Program-made: the position numbers and the translations under genes | Part shown: positions 8,571 through 15,922 of the stretch, piece after piece | Numbering within the stretch: position 1 is the stretch's first letter | How the letters are laid out: every line of letters begins with the position of its first letter | Notes under the pieces: generated by a model | What the model was told of the DNA's origin: nothing | The model's database searches: none | What the model saw: only the letters and a program-made list of their open reading frames with translations | NCBI GenBank assembly: GCA_035528995.1 | Contig: DATKXO010000409.1 | Span: forward strand, 1-26,765 | Origin: DATKXO01 sp035528995 | Lineage (GTDB): Bacteria; Planctomycetota; Phycisphaerae; UBA1845 | Reading direction: 5' to 3' | DNA length: 26,765 nucleotides

Positions 8571-9950
8571 ATGAATACGCGACGCATCCGTTTCGGCAGT
8601 GTGGCACTGTCTGCGCTGGCGCTCCTGGTTGTCGCCGTCGGATGTCACCAGCCGGTCAGCTCGATCGATCGCCAACTCATCGGTGAGGTCGTGATGCACA
8701 GTGAACTGGCCGCGAATCTGCGGGCGCTGTGTATGCCGGGCGGTCGGTTGAGCGGGTCGCCGAATGCCGAGAAGGCCACGGAGTTCGTGGCCGACAAGCT
8801 GCGGGAGTACGGCCTGGCCAATGTGCACTTCGAGCCGTTCGAGATGATCTCCTGGCAGGACCGGCGGACCACCGTGACGCTGCTCGACGACCCGCCGCGT
8901 GTCCTGGAGGGAGCCCTGGCCCTGGGCAATTCGCTCAGCACACCGCCCGAGGGGATCACGGCCGAGGTGTTCGACGTCGGCCAGGGCGTCGAGGAGGATT
9001 TCGCGAAGCACGGACCGGCGCTGGCCGGCAAGTTCGCCCTGGTCCGGGAGGGCGACCTGCACCGTAGTCGCAAGATGGCCATGGCCGTCGAGCACGGCGC
9101 GGTCGGCCTGATTCAGGTATCGCCACTGGCTGATCTGGTCCGCGTGGGCACGTGCCATCCAAAACCCGCGCCGCAACCGGGCGTGGCCGTCACCGGTGAC
9201 GACGGCAAGGAGCTGGCCGGGCGGCTGGAACGCGGCGAGACGGTGCGGGTCAACATCCTGATCGAGGCTGACGCCTGGACCGGTCGGCCTAACAACGTGG
9301 TGGCTGAATTGCCCGGCTCCGGGCCGTTGGCCGATGAACTTGTGATCGTCTGCGCACACGTGGACAGTTGGCATCTGGCCGAAGGCGCGCTGGACAACGC
9401 CACGGGGTCGAGCGCGATCCTGGAGGTGGCCCGGGCGCTGAGCGGCGTCGATTGGCGACCGCGGCGAACAGTGCGTTTCGTCTGGTTTCAGGGCGAGGAG
9501 CACGGGCTGCACGGCAGCAAGGCCTACGCCGCGGCGCACCTCGACGAAATGGACGACATCGTGGCGGTGGTCAACGTGGACATGCCGGGGACGCCGCAGA
9601 AGCTGGCCTCGTTCGGCCATCCGGAGATCGTCGAATTCCTCCAGTCGGTTCGACAGGACCTGGCGGGTCTGGAAATCGCCGACGAGATCGCCGACGCCCA
9701 CTGGACGGCCAGCGACCACGCCCCGTTCATGAAGGAAGGCGTCTGCGCGGTCAGTCTGTATGGCGACCTCGGACCGGGCGTGAAGTACTATCATTCGACG
9801 GGCGATACGTACGACCAGGTGAACAGCCGCGGGACTACGCAGGCCGCGGCCGCGTTGGCGGTCCTGGTGCGACGCCTGGCCGACGTGCCCGAGCGACCGA
9901 CTGTGCGACTCGAACCGGCCGAGGTCAAACCCAACGGCGAATGGTGGTGA
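8571..9950 (+). CDS. M28 family zinc aminopeptidase, lipoprotein, with PA domain
   Basis: A 459-residue protein starting MNTRRIRFG, with a hydrophobic segment ending AVGC that makes a plausible lipobox, so a membrane-anchored periplasmic peptidase. I prefer ATG 8571, because the longer frame back to 8505 overlaps the transporter gene and would bury the lipoprotein signal. A protease-associated domain lies at about residues 125-235. The M28 catalytic domain follows, with all expected residues: His263 (CAHVDSW), Asp275 (GALDNATG), Glu309 and Glu310 (QGEEHG), Asp337 (NVDMPG) and His408 (YYHSTGDTYD). It would trim peptides that the upstream OPT transporter imports. Exact substrate preference (amino- versus carboxypeptidase) cannot be read from sequence. 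Confidence 0.9.
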   Translation: MNTRRIRFGSVALSALALLVVAVGCHQPVSSIDRQLIGEVVMHSELAANLRALCMPGGRLSGSPNAEKATEFVADKLREYGLANVHFEPFEMISWQDRRTTVTLLDDPPRVLEGALALGNSLSTPPEGITAEVFDVGQGVEEDFAKHGPALAGKFALVREGDLHRSRKMAMAVEHGAVGLIQVSPLADLVRVGTCHPKPAPQPGVAVTGDDGKELAGRLERGETVRVNILIEADAWTGRPNNVVAELPGSGPLADELVIVCAHVDSWHLAEGALDNATGSSAILEVARALSGVDWRPRRTVRFVWFQGEEHGLHGSKAYAAAHLDEMDDIVAVVNVDMPGTPQKLASFGHPEIVEFLQSVRQDLAGLEIADEIADAHWTASDHAPFMKEGVCAVSLYGDLGPGVKYYHSTGDTYDQVNSRGTTQAAAALAVLVRRLADVPERPTVRLEPAEVKPNGEWW

Positions 9951-10087
9951 CCACTGCGGGGAGGATCGCACGGTTAAGCTTGGCGTCCCCGTGGTCGTCC
10001 AACGGGTCTGGGCTTCGGTGCCCGGTCCTATGCGCAGCAACGGGCGGGAGAGGGGCGGATTCGTCCGCACCGCTCGAGGCGCCTCGT

Positions 10088-10279
10088 ATGTCTGACTGGG
10101 GGTCGGTTCTTCGGTGCGTTGCGATGTACCTCGGAGCTATCGCCTGCATTGGCGCCGGCCTTCTTTGTTGGCGCACTTGGGGATTGTTCGGCCTTCGTGC
10201 AGGAGCGGTGCTTCTGACGATCGGGATCGTGTGGTTACTGATCCTTCTCTGGAATGATGACAGCAAATACCGGTTCTGA
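10088..10279 (+). CDS. Small two-helix membrane protein (hypothetical)
   Basis: A 63-residue ORF beginning MSDWGSVLRC, with two strongly hydrophobic segments (about residues 10-27 and 33-55, the second rich in Leu/Ile) and a charged tail, DDSKYRF. It follows the peptidase gene by 137 bases, and GAGG lies just before the ATG. Its last 26 bases overlap the start of the HAD hydrolase gene, which would allow translational coupling. I recognise no family. The hydrophobic pattern is too regular for a random frame, but the short length leaves doubt. Confidence 0.5.
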   Translation: MSDWGSVLRCVAMYLGAIACIGAGLLCWRTWGLFGLRAGAVLLTIGIVWLLILLWNDDSKYRF

Positions 10280-11000
10280 CACGGCGGGCCAAGTACCAGG
10301 TGGTCCGGATGAGCAAGTCGCCCGGATTCGCAGCCTCTCGTTTGACTGCTACGGCACGTTGATCGACTGGATCACGGGGATTCGCGGGGCGCTGGAGACG
10401 CTGGCCGCATCGGGTGGGTCGCTTCCCATCGACCAGGGCGAGTTCTTCGATACCTATCTGGAGGTCGAGGCCGAGACCGAAGCCGGCCCGTACATGTCGT
10501 ACAAGGAGGTGCTGACCTCCGCCCAGGCGGAGTTGGCCCGTCGGTTCGGTCTGACTGTGCCACCGGAACGGGCCCGCGTGTTGGCCGACTCGGTTCCGGG
10601 TTGGAAGCCGTTCGACGACACGAACCCGGCGCTGGCCCGCCTGAAGGAGCGATTCCGGCTCGGCATTCTGTCCAACATCGACAACGACCTGTTTGCAGCG
10701 ACCGCCCGTCAGTTCGAGCCGGCCATCGGACAATTCGACTTCGTCATTACGGCCGAGGACGTCGGCTCGTACAAGCCCGGGCACGGCCATTTCAAACGCC
10801 TGCTGCAGACGGTGGTGGACGATCAGGGCACGAACCTGCACGTGGCCCAGAGCCTGTTCCATGACGGCGCGCCCGCGGCCGAGTTGGGCATTCCATTCGT
10901 CTGGATCAATCGTCGCGGCGAGGTCAACGAGACCATCGCCAAGCCGCTCGCGGAACTTTCCAACCTGACCGAACTGGCCGACATGCTATGTGCCCAGTGA
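10254..11000 (+). CDS. HAD superfamily hydrolase, haloacid dehalogenase type II-like
   Basis: A 248-residue protein with HAD motifs in order: motif I SFDCYGTLIDW with nucleophile Asp31 and Tyr in place of the second acidic residue, as in L-2-haloacid dehalogenases; motif II LGILSNIDND; motif III lysine in SYKPGHGHF; and motif IV around SLFHDGAPAAELG. The all-helical cap lies between motifs I and II. Such enzymes hydrolyse halogenated short carboxylic acids or, in many homologs, unknown phosphorylated or halogenated substrates. The first ~20 residues (MMTANTGSDTAGQVPGG) are poorly conserved-looking and the Shine-Dalgarno is weak, so the true start may be later. The gene overlaps the upstream 63-aa ORF. 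Confidence 0.85.
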   Translation: MMTANTGSDTAGQVPGGPDEQVARIRSLSFDCYGTLIDWITGIRGALETLAASGGSLPIDQGEFFDTYLEVEAETEAGPYMSYKEVLTSAQAELARRFGLTVPPERARVLADSVPGWKPFDDTNPALARLKERFRLGILSNIDNDLFAATARQFEPAIGQFDFVITAEDVGSYKPGHGHFKRLLQTVVDDQGTNLHVAQSLFHDGAPAAELGIPFVWINRRGEVNETIAKPLAELSNLTELADMLCAQ

Positions 11001-11094
11001 CCCGATCCACGGGTTCCGAACGGCAATCAAGAGCGCGAGCGTCCGATAGCGCGCAGTCACCGGTGCCCACACCTGACAAGCCAATTGCATCGCC

Positions 11095-11123
11095 TTGACG
11101 CTCCCGACACACCGGCCTAGGGT
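11095..11123 (+). promoter_or_regulatory. Possible leaderless promoter of the spermidine synthase fusion gene
   Basis: TTGACG (11095-11100), a 17-base spacer and TAGGGT (11118-11123), which fits TANNNT, end six bases before the ATG at 11130. Transcription would begin at or next to the start codon. No convincing Shine-Dalgarno sequence is present. Confidence 0.4.
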
Positions 11124-11129
11124 TGGCAC

Positions 11130-13763
11130 ATGGGTTCCGCGACGACTACCGAAGGGTTTCCGCACGACGGCCCTGACGACACCGCCGGCACGGCGGTGAT
11201 CAGTCGGCGTCTGCTGGTTCCGTTCTATCTGATGGCGTTCTTCTCCGGCGTGGCCGCCCTGGTCTACGAGGTCACCTGGGCGCGGATGCTGGAGTTGACG
11301 TTCGGCAGCACGACGCTTTCGGCGGCCGCTGTCATCGCCGGCTTCATGGGCGGCATGGGGCTCGGGGCCTGGCTGTACCATCTTGTCTATAACCGGTCTT
11401 CCTATCCGTTGTTGATCTACGCCGGACTGGAACTCGGCATCGCGGTGACCACGGTCCTGCTGACTCGGACCTTTTACCTCCTGCCCGACTTCTTTGCCCG
11501 GGCCGCGGATATCATCCCGTCCGGGCCGGGGCTGGCCGTCGTTCGTTTTGTCTGGGTGTTCGTGCTGCTGGTGATTCCGGCGGCCCTGATGGGGGCGACG
11601 TTTCCGGCGTTGTGTACGGTGATGATCCGCACCGTGCAGGGCGTCGATCGACACCTGGGGATGATCTACGGGATCAACACGATCGGGGCGGCCGGAGGGG
11701 CGCTGCTGGCGGGGCTGGTGCTGATCGAGCGTGTGGGCCTGACCCGTACGGTGACGGCGGCCAACGCGATCAACGTGGCCGTGGCACTTTGTGCCCTGGT
11801 ATTGTTCGGCACGGCCCTGGGGCGGGGACACGCCCGTGCCACTCCGGCTTCGGAGGCCGCGATTCCCACGTACCTGCCGCGCTGGATTACCGGCATCGTG
11901 CTGTTCGTGTCGGGCTTTGCGACGCTGAGCTACGAGATCCTCTGGTTCCGCGCTCTGCGCTTCGTTGTGGGGAACAGCACATACGCTCTGAGCGTGGTGC
12001 TGATCATCTTTCTCGTGGGCCTGGGGCTGGGTTCGCTGCTGCTCAAACGGGTGGTTCGGCGGGGGTCACCGGAGCGCGATCTGGCGCTGTGTCAGTGTCT
12101 GGTCGCCGTTCTGGCGCTGGTGGCCATGGCCTGCCTGTCCGGCGTGATAGCGGTGCCGGCCCTCTACGAGCGGGTCAGTTTCTTCTCTCCTGAAATCCGA
12201 GCCCACGCGTGGTGGTTCCGTCTGCTGCTCGATTGCGGCCTGGCCACGATTACCATGCTGCCGGCCACGCTGTTCATGGGGTTGTCGTTTCCCCTGGCGA
12301 GCCGGCTGTTCCTGGGTGACGTGCGGAAGCTGGGCACGCGGGTGGGGGGGGCCTACCTGCTGGCCAACCTGGGCAGCATTCTGGGTTCGCTGCTTGCGGC
12401 CGTGCTGTTGTTGCCTCTGTTCAGCACGATCGGCGGCACCAAGGTCGTCGCCTGCATCAACCTGGTCCTGGGCGGTGCGTTGTTGCTGCACATTCGAAGG
12501 CGGGCGGCGGGCTGGGTACCGCCCGTCGCTGTCTCACTGGTGCTGGTGGCCGTCCTGGCCCTGGTTCTGCCGGCGTCGTTAATCCGCCTGGGTGAGACGG
12601 CCCGACAGGGCGAGGGTGGAGGGGTGGTCATCTACGCCAAGGACGGGGACTTGGCGACGGTCAAAGTATTGGAGGACCCGAACGATCCGGCCAAGAAGTC
12701 GATGGCCGTAGATGGTGCGGAAATCGGCTGGAGCCGGGGCTACCGGACCGACAAGCTTTATCAGAAGCAGATTCTGCTGGCTCACCTGCCGATGGTGTTA
12801 GACACGCGAATCCGGCACACGCTGAACATCGGGTTGGGGTCGGGCGCCTCGCTGTACGCGCTGGCCGAATACCCCGAAGTGGAGACGCTCGATTGCGTCG
12901 AGATCAACCAGGGTGTGGTGGAGGCCGCGAGGTTCTTTCCGGAGTCGGCCGTCTTCGACGACCCCAGGGTCGACCTGGTGGTGGAAGATGCCGTTCACTT
13001 CCTGTTGCGGGCGGGGCGGGACTACGATCTGATTGTCTCGGATGGGAAACAGGACCCCTTCTTCTCCGGGAACGCGACGCTGTTGTGTCGTGAGTTCTAC
13101 CTCCATGCCCTGAACCGACTGACGGAAGACGGGATCTTCATTCAATGGGTGCCCCTGGGCATGTTGCACAGCGACTTTCGAATCAACCTGCGGACCTTCT
13201 GTGACGTGTTCCCGCACGTGGAGGTGTTCTACTACCGGCCCTTCTCGGTGTACGTGCTGGGGGCCCGTCGGGCGCTGTTCGACCGCCCCCGATTGTCCCG
13301 TGAGGAGTACTCGAGTCGCCCCATCCACTCAGACCTGGCTCCGTTCTTCCTTGTACATCCATCGGCGCTACTGGCCTCCCATTGGGTGGGGAAGCCGCAG
13401 ATCGAGACGGTTCTGGGTGAAGGCCCCATCAGCACGTGGGACCATCTGCGCTTGGATTTCTCCGCCTTCAAAGCCACGTCGGGTCAGTGGACCCGCACCG
13501 AGTTGAGGAACCTGAACCTGCTGCTGGAAGCCGAAGCGGTGCCCCGTGGGGACGCAGAGATGCTCCGTCTGCGCAAGCCCGCTTACCGCCGGTCGGAGTC
13601 ACTCCTGCGCCGGGCACAGGCCTGTAGCCTGGCTGAGGAATTCGCCGAAGCCCGAGCCCTGGTCCGCCAGGCCGTCAGTGTCAACCCCGAGTCGGAGGTG
13701 GCCAGGCGGATGCTCAAGAAAATGACTCGCAGAAGAGCCGGGGCTCAGGCGGGGGATATGTAG
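11130..13763 (+). CDS. Fused polytopic membrane / spermidine synthase-like protein
   Basis: An 877-residue protein. The N-terminal ~480 residues contain about twelve hydrophobic helices in two similar halves; each half begins with the same signature (ALVYEVTWARML near residue 42 and TLSYEILWFRAL near 265), typical of the fused MFS/spermidine synthase family. A cytoplasmic methyltransferase-fold domain follows (about residues 500-740), with the AdoMet-type glycine motif NIGLGSG at residue 566, the acidic VEIN strand end, and SDGKQDPFF, with Asp638 and Asp642 near the usual aminopropyltransferase acidic pair. The spacing differs from the classic DSxD, so polyamine synthesis is uncertain. The C-terminal ~60 residues look like one helical TPR-like hairpin (AEEFAEARALVRQAVSVNPES). 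No polyamine pathway gene is adjacent. Family firm, function open. Confidence 0.85.
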   Translation: MGSATTTEGFPHDGPDDTAGTAVISRRLLVPFYLMAFFSGVAALVYEVTWARMLELTFGSTTLSAAAVIAGFMGGMGLGAWLYHLVYNRSSYPLLIYAGLELGIAVTTVLLTRTFYLLPDFFARAADIIPSGPGLAVVRFVWVFVLLVIPAALMGATFPALCTVMIRTVQGVDRHLGMIYGINTIGAAGGALLAGLVLIERVGLTRTVTAANAINVAVALCALVLFGTALGRGHARATPASEAAIPTYLPRWITGIVLFVSGFATLSYEILWFRALRFVVGNSTYALSVVLIIFLVGLGLGSLLLKRVVRRGSPERDLALCQCLVAVLALVAMACLSGVIAVPALYERVSFFSPEIRAHAWWFRLLLDCGLATITMLPATLFMGLSFPLASRLFLGDVRKLGTRVGGAYLLANLGSILGSLLAAVLLLPLFSTIGGTKVVACINLVLGGALLLHIRRRAAGWVPPVAVSLVLVAVLALVLPASLIRLGETARQGEGGGVVIYAKDGDLATVKVLEDPNDPAKKSMAVDGAEIGWSRGYRTDKLYQKQILLAHLPMVLDTRIRHTLNIGLGSGASLYALAEYPEVETLDCVEINQGVVEAARFFPESAVFDDPRVDLVVEDAVHFLLRAGRDYDLIVSDGKQDPFFSGNATLLCREFYLHALNRLTEDGIFIQWVPLGMLHSDFRINLRTFCDVFPHVEVFYYRPFSVYVLGARRALFDRPRLSREEYSSRPIHSDLAPFFLVHPSALLASHWVGKPQIETVLGEGPISTWDHLRLDFSAFKATSGQWTRTELRNLNLLLEAEAVPRGDAEMLRLRKPAYRRSESLLRRAQACSLAEEFAEARALVRQAVSVNPESEVARRMLKKMTRRRAGAQAGDM

Positions 13764-13971
13764 CCGAAATCGCCGATTGACGGTCCCGAGCCGGTTGGCT
13801 GGTCCACCGAGAAGCCTGGAGTGCCCGGGCCTGCCGCATCGGTCGGGTCGGGTTTCTGACGGATCGTTGCGTACCCTTGCTCCCGGCGCTTGGCACATTG
13901 CGGCGCCGGCCCATGGTGCTCTAGAATGCGCTTCTCCTATGGTCCGTCGTCATGGGTTCGAGAGAAGCGTG

Positions 13972-14235
13972 ATGAAGCCCCACACCTTGCAGCCCGGCAT
14001 GCACGTTCGCGTCGTGCAGGTGATCCACCGCCGCGAGGGCGATTGGCACACTGCGGTCACCGGCGAAGTGCTCTCCTGCGGGCAGGAGAAGACCGGAAGC
14101 TGGTTCACCCACAGCCCCAAAGGCAAGCTGATGCTCACGCGCCTTCGTCTGCGCAAGGATGACGGGGAGCTGACCACGCTCACGCTGGACGAACGTACAC
14201 GGATCGAAATCCTCGAAGACGGCGGCGGATCGTAG
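13972..14235 (+). CDS. Small conserved hypothetical protein
   Basis: An 87-residue protein starting MKPHTLQPGMHVRVVQVI and continuing with alternating beta-like strands (GDWHTAVTGEVLSCG, LTTLTLDERTRIEIL). The composition suggests a small beta-barrel. I recall similar short proteins in planctomycetes but know no function. ATG 13972 is chosen over the longer frame from 13777, because the upstream part is low-complexity and the PGMHVRV core starts the folded domain; GAGAG lies about 7 bases upstream. The gene faces lepB tail to tail. Confidence 0.6.
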   Translation: MKPHTLQPGMHVRVVQVIHRREGDWHTAVTGEVLSCGQEKTGSWFTHSPKGKLMLTRLRLRKDDGELTTLTLDERTRIEILEDGGGS

Positions 14236-14319
14236 GGCCACGCTGAATGCCCGGCGTCGGATTTCGCCGCTTGCACCGGTGTCGCAAGCGCGCGTCGGGT
14301 TACACGATCATCTGATTGG

Positions 14320-15018
14320 TTACGGGAGCTTGCGGAAGAACCGTTCCCAGCGGGGGCGATAGTACCGGTCGGGGTCCAGCGACAGGACCACGGCACCGGA
14401 GCGGCCGACGATATCGCCGCGCGGGACGCAGCCGAAGGAGCGCGAGTCGCGACTGTTGTCCCGGTTGTCCCCCATCACGAAGTAGGAATCCGGCGGAACC
14501 GTCACCGGGCCGAACGAACGCGTCGCCGGCAATGCCGGCGTGGTCATCATCGGGTGCGTCCGACCGTCCAGCGTCTCGGCCGCGAAGCGGTGCGTCGGGC
14601 GTTGGCCGGGCTCGATCTGGTCGATGGCATCCGTGTCCAGCGGTCCATAGCCGGCCGGTCGGCCGTTGATCAGCAGACCGTTGCGGCGCAGCTCGATCCG
14701 GTCACCCGGCAGACCGATCACGCGCTTGACCAGCCGGTCGCCGTTGGCCGGCGAGAAACAGACCACCACGTCGCCGCGCTGCGGCTGCGACCATTGCAGC
14801 AGCCACTGTTCGGTGAACGGCAGCCGTAACCCGTAGGCCAGCTTGTTGACCAGAATCCGGTCGCCTTCCACGATGGTCGGCTTCATGGAGCCGGTGGGCA
14901 CGTCGTTCCAGTCCGCCACGGCCGACCGGAACGTGCAGAGCACCAGCACCACCACGAGCAACGGCCGGACGCCCTCTCTCCAGAACGCGATCAACCGGCT
15001 CTTCCGATCGGCACGCAT
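14320..15018 (-). CDS. lepB: Signal peptidase I
   Basis: A 232-residue type I leader peptidase, which removes signal peptides from exported preproteins at the periplasmic face of the inner membrane. A single N-terminal hydrophobic helix (about residues 18-34) is followed by box B, PTGSMKPT, with nucleophile Ser44; box D, RLVKRVIGLPGD, with general-base Lys98; and box E, MGDNRDNSRDSR. The segment between boxes D and E carries an insertion, as in Gram-negative enzymes. GGGAGG lies about seven bases before the ATG. It is transcribed away from the next gene. Its presence fits the many exported proteins in this window. Confidence 0.93.
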   Translation of the reverse strand: MRADRKSRLIAFWREGVRPLLVVVLVLCTFRSAVADWNDVPTGSMKPTIVEGDRILVNKLAYGLRLPFTEQWLLQWSQPQRGDVVVCFSPANGDRLVKRVIGLPGDRIELRRNGLLINGRPAGYGPLDTDAIDQIEPGQRPTHRFAAETLDGRTHPMMTTPALPATRSFGPVTVPPDSYFVMGDNRDNSRDSRSFGCVPRGDIVGRSGAVVLSLDPDRYYRPRWERFFRKLP

Positions 15019-15057
15019 GTCATGCCCTCCCAGGTCTGGGTAGGTTCGGACCCGTCT

Positions 15058-15083
15058 CGAGACGCCGAGTGGCCGGCGTCTCG
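15058..15083. repeat. 10-bp inverted repeat in the lepB 5' region
   Basis: CGAGACGCCG (15058-15067) and CGGCGTCTCG (15074-15083) form a perfect 10-bp stem with a 6-base loop, 40 bases upstream of the lepB start. It would form a hairpin in a lepB leader transcript or serve as a protein site. No T-run follows on either strand. Confidence 0.5.
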
Positions 15084-15249
15084 CGTATGGACCGTCCCAC
15101 TGCTCTCTAAGACGCTACGCTGGGTGGCGACGTCGTGTTCGGTCGGAACTTGTCGGGGGGCGGGCGTGGCGTGGGGCTATCGGTCCTGCCGCTTCTGCGA
15201 CGGTGGCGGGGGAGCTGAGGGCGTGGACGTCGGCTTCCGGCGGTTTTGC

Positions 15250-15278
15250 TTGACACGCTGGAAGCGGCGGACTACAGC
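15250..15278 (+). promoter_or_regulatory. Promoter upstream of the CDCEVL-motif protein
   Basis: A perfect TTGACA (15250-15255), a 17-base spacer and TACAGC (15273-15278) are seen. The predicted start near 15285 is 39 bases before ATG 15324, which argues against the longer ORF start at 15246. Confidence 0.5.
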
Positions 15279-15323
15279 ACCACCTGGGCTGCGTCGGACG
15301 GTGAAGGCGGAGAGCACAGTCGC

Positions 15324-15878
15324 ATGGCCAGCACGAAGCAGCACCAGTCCATCCGCAAGAAGCTGCTCGAGATCCTGGGCCCCGGCCTGCCGGGGATCGA
15401 GATCGACGTGAGCGACTCACCACGCTGGAAGCGGATGTGTCTGACTTTCCGGCATCCGTCGTTCGCCGGCCTGCTGCCGGAGCAGCGGTTCCGCCAGTTG
15501 CTGGCCGCCATCGGGGAGGAGTTCTACGAGAAAAGCCTCCGCGGTGCCGTCTGGATCGAGCTGGCTCCGGGCGAGACGGTGGACGATATCCTGGCCGCCC
15601 CGCGCTCCGAGGACCTTGCGAAGCAGGAGCCCACGATTGCCCGCGGGCTCCTGGACAACGGGTTCTTCGAGGACCTGAAAGACGCGATGGGCGAGAGCCC
15701 GATCGAGACGTGCCGCGGCGACTTCGCCGTTAGCAGGAAGGTTTTGACCGCCAGGGAAATCATCGGCGACGAGCAGCGTGACGCGTGCCTGGTGTTCATC
15801 CGCCAGGGAGCGTTCTGCGATTGCGAGGTCTTGCTGGCCGCCCGAGCGGCCCTGGCCCAACGCTACGGCGCGGACTGA
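15324..15878 (+). CDS. Conserved hypothetical protein with C-terminal CDCEVL motif
   Basis: A 184-residue soluble protein, MASTKQHQSIRKKLLEIL. The N-terminal half reads as a small alpha/beta domain (IEIDVSDSPRWKRMCLTF, LPEQRFRQLLAAIGEEF, GAVWIELAPGET), and the C-terminus ends GAFCDCEVLLAAR. That ending resembles the DUF2695 family, small proteins whose C-terminus carries a similar cysteine pair, but this is recalled similarity and tentative. The ATG at 15324 is preferred to 15246 because a promoter lies between them and GGAGAG precedes it. The gene is followed by pgi after 44 bases, so the two may be cotranscribed. I do not know its function. Confidence 0.6.
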   Translation: MASTKQHQSIRKKLLEILGPGLPGIEIDVSDSPRWKRMCLTFRHPSFAGLLPEQRFRQLLAAIGEEFYEKSLRGAVWIELAPGETVDDILAAPRSEDLAKQEPTIARGLLDNGFFEDLKDAMGESPIETCRGDFAVSRKVLTAREIIGDEQRDACLVFIRQGAFCDCEVLLAARAALAQRYGAD

Positions 15879-15922
15879 ACCACAGGGGGGCACCGCGCCA
15901 CCAGCCCCGGAGAATCAGCCTG

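Larger units (their letters stand above)
15019..15323. other. Divergent intergenic region between lepB and the CDCEVL protein
   Basis: No gene is supported; overlapping ORFs here are low-complexity shadows. The region holds the lepB ribosome binding site, a 10-bp inverted repeat at 15058-15083 in the lepB leader, and a good plus-strand promoter at 15250-15278. Confidence 0.5.

Noticed and set aside
6530..10070. Minus-strand ORFs of about 510 codons opposite the transporter and peptidase genes
   Set aside because: No start signals or motifs; shadows of the real genes.
14268..14290. A 7-bp inverted repeat between the small conserved gene and lepB
   Set aside because: The stem is short, the loop is nine bases and there is no T-run, so I do not call it a terminator.
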